DNA of 25,120 bases from Acanthaster planci. Taxonomy: Eukaryota; Echinodermata; Asteroidea; Valvatida; Acanthasteridae. The position numbers and the translations under genes are program-made. The notes under the pieces are model-generated. The model was given only the letters and a program-made list of their open reading frames with translations. It was not told where the DNA came from and did no database searches. Below are positions 20,701-25,120 of the stretch, one piece after another; position 1 is the stretch's first letter; each line of letters starts with the position of its first letter. The stretch lies in NCBI RefSeq assembly GCF_001949145.1, contig NW_019091486.1:1327221-1352340 (forward strand). The letters run 5' to 3'.

Positions 20701-21826
20701 ACACGGGAATTAAATAGCTCTCACAAGGATGTTTTCAGTGGGAAGCAAAGTCCGATTTAAATGTCGACAAGGGAATTTGATTGCTCTCACATGACAGGAT
20801 TCACCAAAATGCTTGAATGGCAACATTTCTCGCAGCTGGCCTGTGTGACGTACTGTGCCCCTGCCCCCAAAAGTATGTACATGTACATGCAGCACCAGTC
20901 ATGCGAAAAACAGACCCAACAAAATTGTGCAAAAAACATGAAGGGCCTAGGTCTAGTAGGAGTTGATGTCACTCTCTTACATATGTTTGTTGCCTGTAGC
21001 TCATGTATCCATGCCATATCTATCGCTGTGCGCAATTTTCATGGCAATATCTGTAGTTGCGCCAAACTTAAAAATTGTACACAAATTTTAAATTTCCGCA
21101 CTTTCAAAGATAGCACTCAACAACATAACAGTGGCACGGAGTAAGGCCTAGTACAGTAACAGTGATATAGACATGAATAAATGAGTGAGGGCGCTGTTTA
21201 TTTGGAAACTCATTTTTGTAATCTAAATTGGAAATTTGGATTTTTTTTTCTTTTTTTTGCACGCTGTAGCTCCTCTATTTAATTTCCAATTTCAAAATTT
21301 TGAAATTCGAAGTGGAGCCAGCATTTTATTCAATGAAATAACATGAATAAGGCACAAACAAGAACAAAGATTTTACAAAAATATAACTTTTCACACACAT
21401 GTATCAGCTTTTCAGTGAAAATGTACAATTTACAAAATAACCACAGTTTGCTCTGTGCATGTACTAACACGACAAAAAACATCTTAAACATCCCCGCTTC
21501 GAATCGATTTTTCTTTGCTTTGGAGAGTCCGATCATGGTCCGATCATGGATGGTCCGATGGAATCCAAATTTAGGCCTAGGCCTATATCACAGTAGGCCT
21601 ATTTCTTATGACATCCCAATAGCAGAATAATAGGACCTACATGTAGGCCTTGTGTGACCTAAGTTCTCAAAGTAGGCATAGCCATCAAAGCATGCGAAGA
21701 CTTCACAAAAATAAACATTCTAGCCAAGTTTAATACATACTTAGTGTACGTCTCTTGTCCATCTAGAGACACTTCTTGCACTTGAAATTCCTGAAGCGAT
21801 TCTATGGAAACGGTTACAGGATCCAT
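5524..21826 (-). CDS. MED17: Mediator complex subunit 17, whole gene (13 coding exons)
   Basis: MED17 (yeast Srb4, human CRSP77/TRAP80) is a core scaffold of the Mediator head module, which bridges activators and RNA polymerase II in the nucleus. Coding exons in transcript order: 21826-21741, 19605-19417, 18864-18720, 17864-17669, 15627-15472, 14598-14471, 13956-13825, 8990-8794, 8380-8324, 7772-7635, 7070-6956, 6450-6302, 5737-5524. All introns are GT-AG, phases agree at every junction, and the join is 1,902 nt with one terminal TGA, giving 633 residues (human about 650). The product aligns collinearly with vertebrate MED17 from the N-terminal VSIES/VQEV block through LLRLRQHW, IPSDIEG, PHIVV, LEHSLHQLLREL, SGYEQI, KDGRV and GNAS to the C-terminal KMELLM block. 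No frameshift or internal stop is visible, so it looks functional. The identification is from recalled family similarity plus splice logic. Exact acceptor choice is least certain at exon 8. Confidence 0.95.
5738..6301 (-). other. MED17 intron 12
   Basis: 564 bases with donor gtgaga and acceptor taaag, phase 2. No repeat or nested gene is recognised. Confidence 0.85.
6302..6450 (-). CDS. MED17: MED17 coding exon 12 (residues 514-563)
   Basis: The acceptor is gatccaacacag and the donor gtgaga (phase 2). The exon begins ISQHQI after a Gln from exon 11, equivalent to QMSQHQV in vertebrates, and carries KLGNASSVLV, equivalent to SIGNASAITV. The middle (SMLSLSKSMSMHIL) has diverged from the vertebrate VHAVQQLAKVMGWQVL block but keeps its length. 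Confidence 0.9.
6451..6955 (-). other. MED17 intron 11
   Basis: 505 bases, donor gtataa, acceptor aacacag, phase 0. I checked it for an extra exon encoding the conserved MHAVQQLAK block; none is present, because that block is represented, diverged, inside exon 12. Confidence 0.85.
6956..7070 (-). CDS. MED17: MED17 coding exon 11 (residues 475-513)
   Basis: The acceptor is cgccacag and the donor gtataa (phase 0). The exon encodes VEVDQIRVLCKDGRVI and then EEQQLKDLI, aligning with IGVEQIRVVHRDGRVI and QEQELQDFL of vertebrate MED17. Confidence 0.93.
7071..7634 (-). other. MED17 intron 10
   Basis: 564 bases, donor gtaagt, acceptor cgccacag, phase 2. Minus-strand frames here (up to 103 codons) have no homology and are read as chance. 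Confidence 0.85.
7635..7772 (-). CDS. MED17: MED17 coding exon 10 (residues 429-475)
   Basis: The acceptor is caattttag and the donor a consensus gtaagt. The exon encodes a stretch with DPIILVHWS (human DPQIQAHWS) and ends with VHISTSGYEQIA (human VLITSQGYEQIC). Phase 2 at both ends. Confidence 0.93.
7773..8323 (-). other. MED17 intron 9
   Basis: 551 bases, donor gtaggt, acceptor caattttag, phase 2. Nothing recognised inside. Confidence 0.85.
8324..8380 (-). CDS. MED17: MED17 coding microexon 9 (57 nt, residues 410-429)
   Basis: This short exon lies between acceptor gattttccag and donor gtaggt. It encodes ECLLEKVLKQAKHIVLRK, matching human GLLEKIIKQAKHIFLRS. Both ends are phase 2, so skipping it would keep the frame but delete this helix. 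It is too short to appear as an open frame with a start codon. Confidence 0.91.
8381..8793 (-). other. MED17 intron 8
   Basis: 413 bases, the shortest intron of the gene, with donor gtagga and acceptor gattttccag, phase 2. Nothing recognised inside. Confidence 0.85.
8794..8990 (-). CDS. MED17: MED17 coding exon 8 (residues 345-410)
   Basis: The preferred acceptor is gacctag at 8991. A second in-frame AG seven to eight bases inside would remove about two residues, so the 5' edge is uncertain by that much. The exon encodes ALEHSLHQLLREL, aligning with VLEHNLHQLIREF, then a basic SKKRRLAGPQA stretch matching HKRMRLSGPQA. The donor is gtagga, phase 2, with split Gly410. Confidence 0.9.
8991..13824 (-). 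other. MED17 intron 7, the longest intron
   Basis: About 4.8 kb, donor gtgagc and acceptor gacctag, phase 0. Apart from the paired direct repeats at 13007-13508 I see no recognisable element. The longest frame (121 codons, minus strand 10857-10492) has no family resemblance and no splice support. Confidence 0.75.
13007..13508. repeat. Two direct copies of a ~170-190 bp segment
   Basis: Copy 1 is at 13007-13193 and copy 2 at 13341-13508. They share CCAAGCTGGACCAAGAGAGGG near the start, GTTGGAACTGC in the middle, and CCAACATGGCTCTTTT with AACTGATGAG near the end, with small indels between. A unique spacer of about 150 bases separates them. They look like two members of a dispersed repeat or an old local duplication within MED17 intron 7. 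No terminal repeats or coding capacity are seen. Confidence 0.75.
13825..13956 (-). CDS. MED17: MED17 coding exon 7 (residues 301-344)
   Basis: The acceptor is a pure T tract ending ttag. The exon encodes REAVQLKSPVPHIVVGNQIF and then FPGVQLCLTLCH, collinear with the family's REAVQIK, PHIVVKNQI and FPSLQLSISLCH. The donor is gtgagc, phase 0; length is exactly 44 codons. Confidence 0.93.
14317..14362. repeat. Imperfect inverted repeat (16-bp arms) in MED17 intron 6
   Basis: GTGACTGGTTATCACA at 14317-14332 pairs with TGTGATAAACTGTCAC at 14347-14362, 14 of 16 positions matching, around a 14-base loop. The surroundings are rich in TGTCA/TGACA words. It may be part of an old palindromic element; function unknown. 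Confidence 0.5.
14471..14598 (-). CDS. MED17: MED17 coding exon 6 (residues 258-300)
   Basis: The acceptor follows a long T-rich tract ending cccag. The exon encodes a variable Pro/Ser stretch, then HWQERLEAAQTVLFCKEVFA, matching human [20 protein letters not shown] almost position for position. The donor is gtaagg, phase 0. Confidence 0.94.
14921..15051. repeat. Minisatellite, about seven units of 18-20 bp
   Basis: Consecutive units share the core GCTCAGAAC followed by TATAC or AATGC and a variable ACGCAT/GGGCAT linker. The first two units are about 18 bases; later ones are 20. It lies in MED17 intron 5, where it is probably length-polymorphic. Overlapping frames of 81-84 codons on the plus strand are repeat artefacts. 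Confidence 0.85.
15472..15627 (-). CDS. MED17: MED17 coding exon 5 (residues 206-258)
   Basis: The acceptor is atttattccag. The exon encodes AGSRFWHSGTFEV, a variable charged stretch, then VTIPSDIEG (IPSDIEG at about 241-247) and IQVLIQE, matching VQIPSDLEG and IKVSIQ of vertebrates. The donor is a strong gtcagt at phase 1. The frame stays open past this donor for tens of codons, but only splicing here restores homology with the next exon. Confidence 0.92.
15660..15978 (+). mobile_element. LINE (or LINE-mobilised SINE) 3' tail remnant
   Basis: The plus strand shows a T-rich 3'-UTR-like run, then TACAGCGCTATGAG and GGTGCTTTATAAATATTCCGCATTATTATT. The paired words (AGCGCT...TGAG and GTGCTTTATAAAT) followed by ATT microsatellite repeats are the usual 3' hallmark of CR1/L2-type elements in invertebrate genomes. 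No coding part is recognised upstream. It sits antisense in MED17 intron 4. The 5' limit is approximate. Confidence 0.55.
16109..16984. repeat. Inverted repeat pair with a 21-nt perfect match, ~0.8 kb apart
   Basis: AGGAAGGACACAGAAGGAGTT at 16114-16134 is repeated exactly on the opposite strand at 16980-16960; the flanking CATA also matches with one mismatch. The similarity stops abruptly on both sides. Located in MED17 intron 4. Such a match is not expected by chance in 25 kb, so both arms probably derive from one repeat family. Confidence 0.7.
17172..17322. repeat. Long hairpin / MITE-like palindromic element
   Basis: TATGTGCTTGGCTGGTCTT at 17183-17201 is perfectly inverted at 17292-17310. 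The similarity continues outward to AATGG/CCATT with small mismatches and inward as CTCAGGAGAA (17206-17215) against TTCTCCTGAG (17265-17274). The loop is about 50 bases. The whole unit of about 151 bases lies in MED17 intron 4, 345 bases upstream of exon 4's donor in genomic order. It could be a foldback MITE or, less likely, a small-RNA hairpin. No clear target-site duplication is seen. Confidence 0.75.
17669..17864 (-). CDS. MED17: MED17 coding exon 4 (residues 141-205)
   Basis: The acceptor is tgtggcag. The exon encodes SLAAAASVLQNGAKRM, a Pro/Ser/Thr-rich spacer, then LLRLRQHWRLKKVG (about residues 181-194) and ILGDLSFRT, a hallmark block of MED17. The donor is gtacat, unusual after ACAG but phase-consistent (phase 1). 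An alternative acceptor two bases inward (CAGAG) would break the frame. The opposite strand has a 149-codon frame here that is only a shadow. Confidence 0.94.
17920..18090 (+). mobile_element. tRNA-derived SINE, plus-strand copy
   Basis: An A-box-like TGGCACAGGTGG (17925-17936) and a B box GGTTCGATTC (17982-17991) form a degenerate tRNA head. The body reads TGTGAGT, TTTGTTGATTCTCTCCTGA, then TTTTCCTCCAGGTCCTCTGGTTCTCCTTCCTC. This matches the CT-rich central domain seen in many invertebrate SINEs (TCTCCGGGTACTCCGGTTTCCTCC). It lies antisense to MED17 in intron 3. The 3' end is not defined. Confidence 0.6.
18266..18356 (+). repeat. Dispersed repeat, copy A
   Basis: This segment starts near GTGTCCAAAACGGG and contains AGAGCTACGGCTA, GCATTTCCAATGGAG and AGCTCTAGACAA. 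A second copy lies at 22879-22985 in TADA2B intron 2 in the same orientation. It has no coding capacity. The shared 3' edge at TCTAGACAA suggests a defined element terminus, possibly a nonautonomous DNA transposon. Confidence 0.7.
18720..18864 (-). CDS. MED17: MED17 coding exon 3 (residues 92-140)
   Basis: The acceptor gcgtacag supplies the third base of Arg92. The exon encodes ALTEISVLSDIL and then LDPVSQ, both aligning with the family (ALTEMCVLYDVL and LDPVSQ in human). It ends DKKK before donor gtcagc at phase 0. Confidence 0.93.
19165..19345 (-). mobile_element. tRNA-derived SINE, minus-strand copy in MED17 intron 2
   Basis: On the minus strand an A-box-like TGGCCCAAGATGG (19339-19327) precedes the B box GGTTTGAATCC (19291-19281), which sits in a perfect CCAGG/CCTGG T-arm. 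The body continues TGTGAATTGGGTTTTCAGTCCC, then CCGTGGGTTTT and CTCTGGGGTTTCCTCCCACC (19250-19191), the same CT-rich domain as the copy at 17920-18090. It is in the sense orientation of MED17. The 3' limit is approximate. Confidence 0.6.
19417..19605 (-). CDS. MED17: MED17 coding exon 2 (residues 29-92)
   Basis: The acceptor is ttctaaacag. The exon encodes PLSMSENLAKLAHKIDF, the most conserved N-terminal block of MED17, then a Glu/Lys-rich acidic linker, and ends with WPWESV, equivalent to WPWDSV in vertebrates. The donor is gttaga, a weak GT site, but the frame continues perfectly into exon 3 (phase 2, split Arg). The acidic linker replaces a longer low-complexity acidic stretch in vertebrates and explains part of the shorter total length. 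A SINE-like sequence ends a few tens of bases upstream of the acceptor. Confidence 0.93.
19640..19720 (-). mobile_element. SINE head next to the MED17 exon 2 acceptor
   Basis: The minus strand reads GGGTTCAGTTGATTGAGTC (A-box region) and AGTTTGAATCC (B box, 19668-19658), then CTCATGGGTCAATTCTGTTG, with tRNA-like spacing. The head ends about 35 bases before the acceptor of exon 2 at 19606. The T-rich run between them may be the remains of the SINE body or the native polypyrimidine tract. Confidence 0.5.
20290..21111. repeat. Inverted repeat pair with ~40-nt arms, ~740 bp apart
   Basis: ATCTTTGAAAGTGCGCAAAT and following bases at 20290-20328 match, inverted, the sequence 21111-21071, with two small differences over about 40 bases. 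A weaker, partial direct relative of the arm begins near 20390. The arms enclose intronic sequence without coding capacity. This is consistent with two insertions of one repeat in opposite orientation, or with terminal inverted repeats of a decayed element. Confidence 0.65.
20684..20794. repeat. Degenerate tandem duplication (~66 bp period)
   Basis: The segment at 20684-20729 and that at 20750-20794 share, in order, GTCC, AAATGTC, ACA, GGGAATT and GCTCTCACA. About three quarters of positions agree. It lies between the arms of the inverted repeat pair in MED17 intron 1. Confidence 0.6.
21225..21292. repeat. Short inverted repeat, 12-bp perfect arms
   Basis: AAATTGGAAATT at 21225-21236 is inverted exactly at 21281-21292 around a T-rich loop. 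Low-complexity AT-rich arms make this weak evidence for a real element. Confidence 0.4.
21527..21655. repeat. TCCGATCATGG triplet repeat and AGGCCT palindrome cluster
   Basis: Three near-copies of GTCCGATCATGG occur at 21527-21560. Immediately after, 21574-21650 contains four AGGCCT palindromes, two of them overlapping as TAGGCCTAGGCCTA. Both are at the 5' end of MED17 intron 1, 86-300 bases from exon 1. They may be simple-sequence decay products or regulatory repeats. Confidence 0.5.
21741..21826 (-). CDS. MED17: MED17 coding exon 1 (residues 1-28 plus split codon)
   Basis: The first ATG of the frame is at 21826; an in-frame extension upstream has no ATG before it. The exon encodes a start matching the family N-terminus, with VSIES followed by VQEVSLDG and ETY. 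It ends in ACTAA before donor gtatgt, leaving two bases (AA) that join the first G of exon 2 to make Lys29 (phase 2). The 5' UTR extends into the shared intergenic region and its length cannot be read here. Confidence 0.92.
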
Positions 21827-22142
21827 CTCGAAGCAGCAGGTGACGGATGGCACGGCCGAAGTCACCGATCGAAATGGCCAATAGCACGGAATTCCCTAAT
21901 GTTTTCATTAAAAAATAGCTAACGCTGGTATCCGATTTCAGATTTAATGAATAGCCTGGTTTCTACGCTCCCACCACAGCTACAAATTGACTAAAAGAAC
22001 TGAAGGTCCCAGATTCCCTCTTCGGCGCAATGCTTCGTGCGCAGACACATTGGATAATACGCTGGTAACCGCCGATACAGGCAGACGTTACGTTATATAC
22101 CGCCCTAGGCCAAGGTCATCTGACGTCACCAGTGCAGCGGTC
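21827..22142. promoter_or_regulatory. Divergent MED17/TADA2B promoter region
   Basis: About 316 bases separate the MED17 start codon from the first possible TADA2B start. Visible motifs are a perfect palindromic CRE, TGACGTCA, at 22121-22128; CCAAT at 21878-21882 and its complement at 22049-22053; a nuclear-receptor/ERR-like CCAAGGTCA at 22110-22118; a TTATATA element at 22093-22099; and several CpGs near 22020-22150. CRE and paired CCAAT boxes in a short head-to-head interval are typical of bidirectional housekeeping promoters. Transcription start sites cannot be located from sequence, and the motifs are seen but their use is inferred. Confidence 0.65.
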
Positions 22143-22182
22143 ATGGGGCGATTCCGAGCGAGGAAGCAGAAGAAGATGGCCG
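22143..22182 (+). CDS. TADA2B: TADA2B coding exon 1 (start region)
   Basis: Two in-frame ATGs exist, at 22143 and 22176, both with good context (purine at -3 and G at +4). The second gives MAE at the exon 1/2 junction, matching the conserved vertebrate Ada2b N-terminus, and is preferred. The first would add 11 mostly basic residues (MGRFRARKQKK). The exon ends ATGGCCG before a consensus donor gtaagt at 22183, phase 1. Confidence 0.85.
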
Positions 22183-22281
22183 GTAAGTTACCTCCTCTTT
22201 CTTAGACATTCCTTGGATTTTTCTGGTGTATTTACGTGCTCTAGCCTCATGCATCCGTCTCGGCGTTATTTTTCGTTTCAG

Positions 22282-22379
22282 AAACGCCCACGCGGTACTA
22301 CTGCAACTACTGCCAGGACGAGCTGAAGGCGTTCAGCGTGCGATGTTGCGAGTGTACGGACTTCGACCTTTGTTTACAG
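22282..22379 (+). CDS. TADA2B: TADA2B coding exon 2, N-terminal half of the ZZ zinc finger; gene continues off the right edge
   Basis: Ada2b is an adaptor of the SAGA-type histone acetyltransferase module: it holds GCN5/PCAF and ADA3 and stimulates nucleosomal acetylation in the nucleus. The acceptor is tttcgtttcag after a 99-base intron. The exon encodes the start of a ZZ finger, with YYCNYC then VRCCEC and DFDLCLQ; zinc ligands are Cys10, Cys13, Cys24, Cys27 and Cys33, counting from the ATG at 22176. The NCxxCQD and ECxxFDLCLQ patterns match fly and vertebrate Ada2b better than Ada2a. The donor is gtaatg, phase 0. The rest of the finger (CF-AGAEIG-H-H), the SANT and SWIRM domains are absent from the window, so the gene is truncated by the window edge, not broken. 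Confidence 0.88.
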
Positions 22380-25120
22380 GTAATGGTATCGTGCGCATAC
22401 AATACGCTGTGTGTGGGACCGTGCGGAGCAGTGTGTTTGTGCATTGAAGCACTATTTCCTGCCTGCATATTTGAACATAGTGCATGCAGTGTGTACTGTA
22501 TCCTACAGCGTCTGCGAACATTATGACACAAACTAATTTCAGTATTTGTACCTCAGCAGTTCACTGATTATGAAATTTTAGGGAAATCTCAATCCTGCAT
22601 TTGAAACGTAATTTATTCAGAATTCAGGCCTGGGCTTAATTCAAAATTGATAATTTAATTGAGATTTTTACTGATAATATAAAACACGAAATTACTATAT
22701 ACGCCCGTGGTTAACGTATTTTGCAGGAAATTTTGCAAAACTCCACGCTTTCCATAAGTTAGCAAACTAGACGTTTGTCTAGTACGCTCACTTTCACATG
22801 CACGACATGCATAGTAACCGACTGCCCCTTACACATGCATGGAAGAGCTGTGGGCGTGAAGAAGTCGCAGATAAGGTCTTGTCCGAAACGAGCTTCCAAA
22901 GCTACGGCTACAGTTTGTAGGTCTGTTGTCTGCACATCTCCATGCATTTCCAATGGAGTGAAGACTTAGATCTAGCTCTAGACAACATAACTAACATAAC
23001 TGGCACAATGTGGGCCGAGAGCGTGGAGGCCATTTTGCACATGCGCAAATGCATACTGGCATGTTTTTCATAAAATGGACCAAAATGCAACTCCTGATGT
23101 CATTTTTCAAAACTTCTTAAAGAGTGACTTTGATCATGTAAAATACAAGTTAGCACCTTCAGATTTTGAAAAATGATTATATGGGGATAATTAGGCATAA
23201 TATGTACTTATGGTGGACATGTGGTTGGCTACCAGTGCAAATCAAATGGAGTTGAATTCATTTAAAGTTTCACATCTAAGTGTTTACACCAGAGGACTTG
23301 ATTTCAAAACTTCTCTCAACAAGAAGGAGAATTCAGTATATTTTTCGACCGATGTATTTTAAAGCACCAAAGAAATAACTTTTAAAAAATATAAGCCACG
23401 AAAAAGAGCACAAAATTGACAGAAAATGATGAGAAAAGTTTGGCTCTCTTAACTCTCTTACCGTTTATAATCACTCTCACTATACCAACATATTTGCGGG
23501 GTCTTGAATCTTTCGACCACTAAAAATTATCTTTAAGTTTGGCTGCATCAAAATTTATAATGAGTACAATGTATTCGTTGCAAACATCATATTTGACAGA
23601 ATTTTGATCATGTATGAGAATTTTGACAGAAACTGCATGACGTTGGAGAATGCTGAAAATGCTGTCACATGTAGTGCTCGAAAATTCCATGCGCGATTTT
23701 CATTTTGCCGGTTATTTTGGAGATAATTTCACTGAAAATAAAATTAAAATTAACAACTCTGAGCATTAGATTTTCATCATGAATCGTATTTTATGTCTCA
23801 AACGTCATTTGTTTGCGAATATTATTCAGAATGACAGATTTTCTTTTGAGAAAAATTGTTCCAAAGAGAAAAATTGCGGAGCATCGCCATTCCATGGAGG
23901 GGCTCATGAATATCGAATAAAAAAGAGGGCGTCAAAGGTCAAACAGGCTATGATGCAGCGAAATGTTTCTCTAACGTCACCGTGAGAGATTGATAAAAGC
24001 CGCAAAATCACCACGATCTGTATTTTGGACTGCAGTTTTCGGGAACATACTTGAAGAAAATGTGATTGGTCCAGTCGTAAAAGGATGATGGTTTGGTGGT
24101 GTTTTTTTGCACTCTTTCTCTCCTGTTGTACATCCATATATGGATTTTACTTGCTTTTTTTGTGGTCGATTTTTTTTTACACTAATGACAGAATTGAATG
24201 ACATTCGCGACTACCGACTTAGGGACCCGATTAATTGTGAGAGGTTTCTTTTTAATTTCGTGATTATGGTTTTAATATGTGTAAATATTATCACCTTTCA
24301 CCACATATAAATCTGTGTAAAATAACCTCGGGAATTATCACTCCTCAGTAAATTCTATTGGCTTGGATTTTAACAGGGAGTTCATGTCCCTCCAAATTGC
24401 TAATGTTAGAGACTTTAATTAATTAACTCCAGTGAAGTTGAAAGGTTGACACGGTCATCATTGTTTCAAATACATGTATCAGCCATGACTTCCCTCATTA
24501 CATCAATCATTGGAAATTAATTCACTGCTGTTCACTTCAGGAAAAATGAACCCCCAAAGTTGAACATTATTTAATGGTTTATATTTTTAGGAACCTGCCT
24601 AGTACTACTAGATGAACGTAGGTCGTTCACAAATCGCAACGGAAAGTGTGAAGTTTCACAAAATATCTGCAAAATGCATTGTCCGCGGGCATATTTAGTA
24701 ATTTCAACACAGCATTTATGGAATTCGGATACAAAGCAGTTGTGAATGACATTTGAGCTGTCTTCACCGGGTAAACATGTGAGAAAAAAAATGGAAAAAT
24801 ATTTCACATTGTACAAGGACTTTTATACCCCAGACGTTAGTAGCAATGCAATGTAGACGATGTCCAACCCGGGCCAGGCTGGTAGTCAGATGGTGATGTG
24901 GCTAGGGATTTAACTCATAACGTTGTATGGAAAAAAAATCAGGGTTTTCAACATTCAATTCTCATATCATAGAATTTGATTAGTGCAATTTTTCAATTTT
25001 CACCCTTGTGTATCAGTTTGTTTAACCCTAACCCCCCAAGGGTTGCTGGCCCTAACCTTCCCCATTTATACAAAGTTAAACACCCATATGGGACTTTTTG
25101 CACAGAGGCTGTTGGACTTT
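22380..25120 (+). other. TADA2B intron 2 (partial), no exon found
   Basis: I looked on the plus strand for the next Ada2b exon, expected to begin with Cys-Phe and continue AGAEIG, and did not find it. The stretch holds one copy of a dispersed repeat (22879-22985), a palindrome actagac/gtctagt at about 22766-22784, AT-rich sequence, and short chance frames without recognisable homology. Confidence 0.6.
22879..22985 (+). repeat. Dispersed repeat, copy B
   Basis: This is the second copy of the element at 18266-18356. It shares GTCCGAAACG, AAGCTACGGCTA, GCATTTCCAATGGAG, a GAAGACTTAGATCTAGCTC stretch and the terminal TCTAGACAA. It carries about 15 extra bases in the middle relative to copy A. It lies in TADA2B intron 2. 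Confidence 0.7.

Larger units (their letters stand above)
19606..21740 (-). other. MED17 intron 1
   Basis: About 2.1 kb, donor gtatgt, acceptor ttctaaacag, phase 2. It contains the SINE head near its 3' end, an inverted repeat pair, a short tandem duplication, and AGGCCT and TCCGATCATGG clusters close to exon 1. Short frames inside (up to 127 codons) are without homology. Confidence 0.85.

Noticed and set aside
20761-21144. 127-codon plus-strand frame in MED17 intron 1
   Set aside because: Overlaps a tandem duplication and one arm of an inverted repeat; no family resemblance and biased composition.
23779-24310. Short overlapping frames on both strands in TADA2B intron 2
   Set aside because: None matches the expected remainder of the ZZ finger, SANT or SWIRM domains, and none has supporting splice sites in phase 0.
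25025-25060. CCCTAACC-like words suggesting telomeric repeat
   Set aside because: Only isolated, non-tandem occurrences.

Overview
This window is eukaryotic nuclear DNA, most likely from a marine invertebrate deuterostome (echinoderm, hemichordate or cephalochordate; not resolvable further from sequence alone). The grounds are spliced genes with GT-AG introns of about 0.4-4.8 kb, degenerate LINE and tRNA-derived SINE fragments, and AGGCCT- and ACATGT-rich intronic sequence. There are no bacterial features. Most reading frames in the window are chance frames in introns, or antisense shadows of real exons.

Two genes can be reconstructed. On the minus strand lies what appears to be a complete MED17 (Mediator head-module subunit 17): 13 coding exons running from 21826 down to 5524. 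Joined at GT-AG borders with consistent phases, they give an open frame of 1,902 nt (633 residues plus stop). On the plus strand, starting about 320-350 bp from the MED17 start, lie the first two coding exons of TADA2B (SAGA-type Ada2b). They end inside the ZZ zinc finger; exon 3 was not found and should lie beyond the right edge. The two genes are head to head over a short intergenic stretch that holds a perfect CRE (TGACGTCA), two CCAAT motifs and a TATA-like site, so they probably share a divergent promoter. MED17 belongs to Mediator and TADA2B to the SAGA acetyltransferase module, so the pair may be a co-regulated transcription-coactivator locus.

Layout: 1-3390 is largely featureless, with a degenerate tRNA-like sequence at 76-146 and an unassigned open stretch at about 1462-1760. 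3390-4400 is a patchwork of two broken LINEs on the minus strand. 4400-5523 is downstream of MED17 and includes its 3' UTR. 5524-21826 is MED17; its introns carry duplicated segments (13007-13508), a minisatellite (14921-15051), a LINE 3' tail (15660-15978), a long hairpin element (17172-17322), SINE copies (17920-18090, 19165-19345, 19640-19720) and several inverted or dispersed repeats. 21827-22142 is the divergent promoter. 22143-25120 is the start of TADA2B and its long second intron.

I found no evidence of a novel multi-gene system. The points most worth following are the MED17/TADA2B divergent pair, the SINE abutting the MED17 exon 2 splice acceptor, and several unassigned repeat families. 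All family calls come from recalled protein similarity and splice logic; no database search was run.
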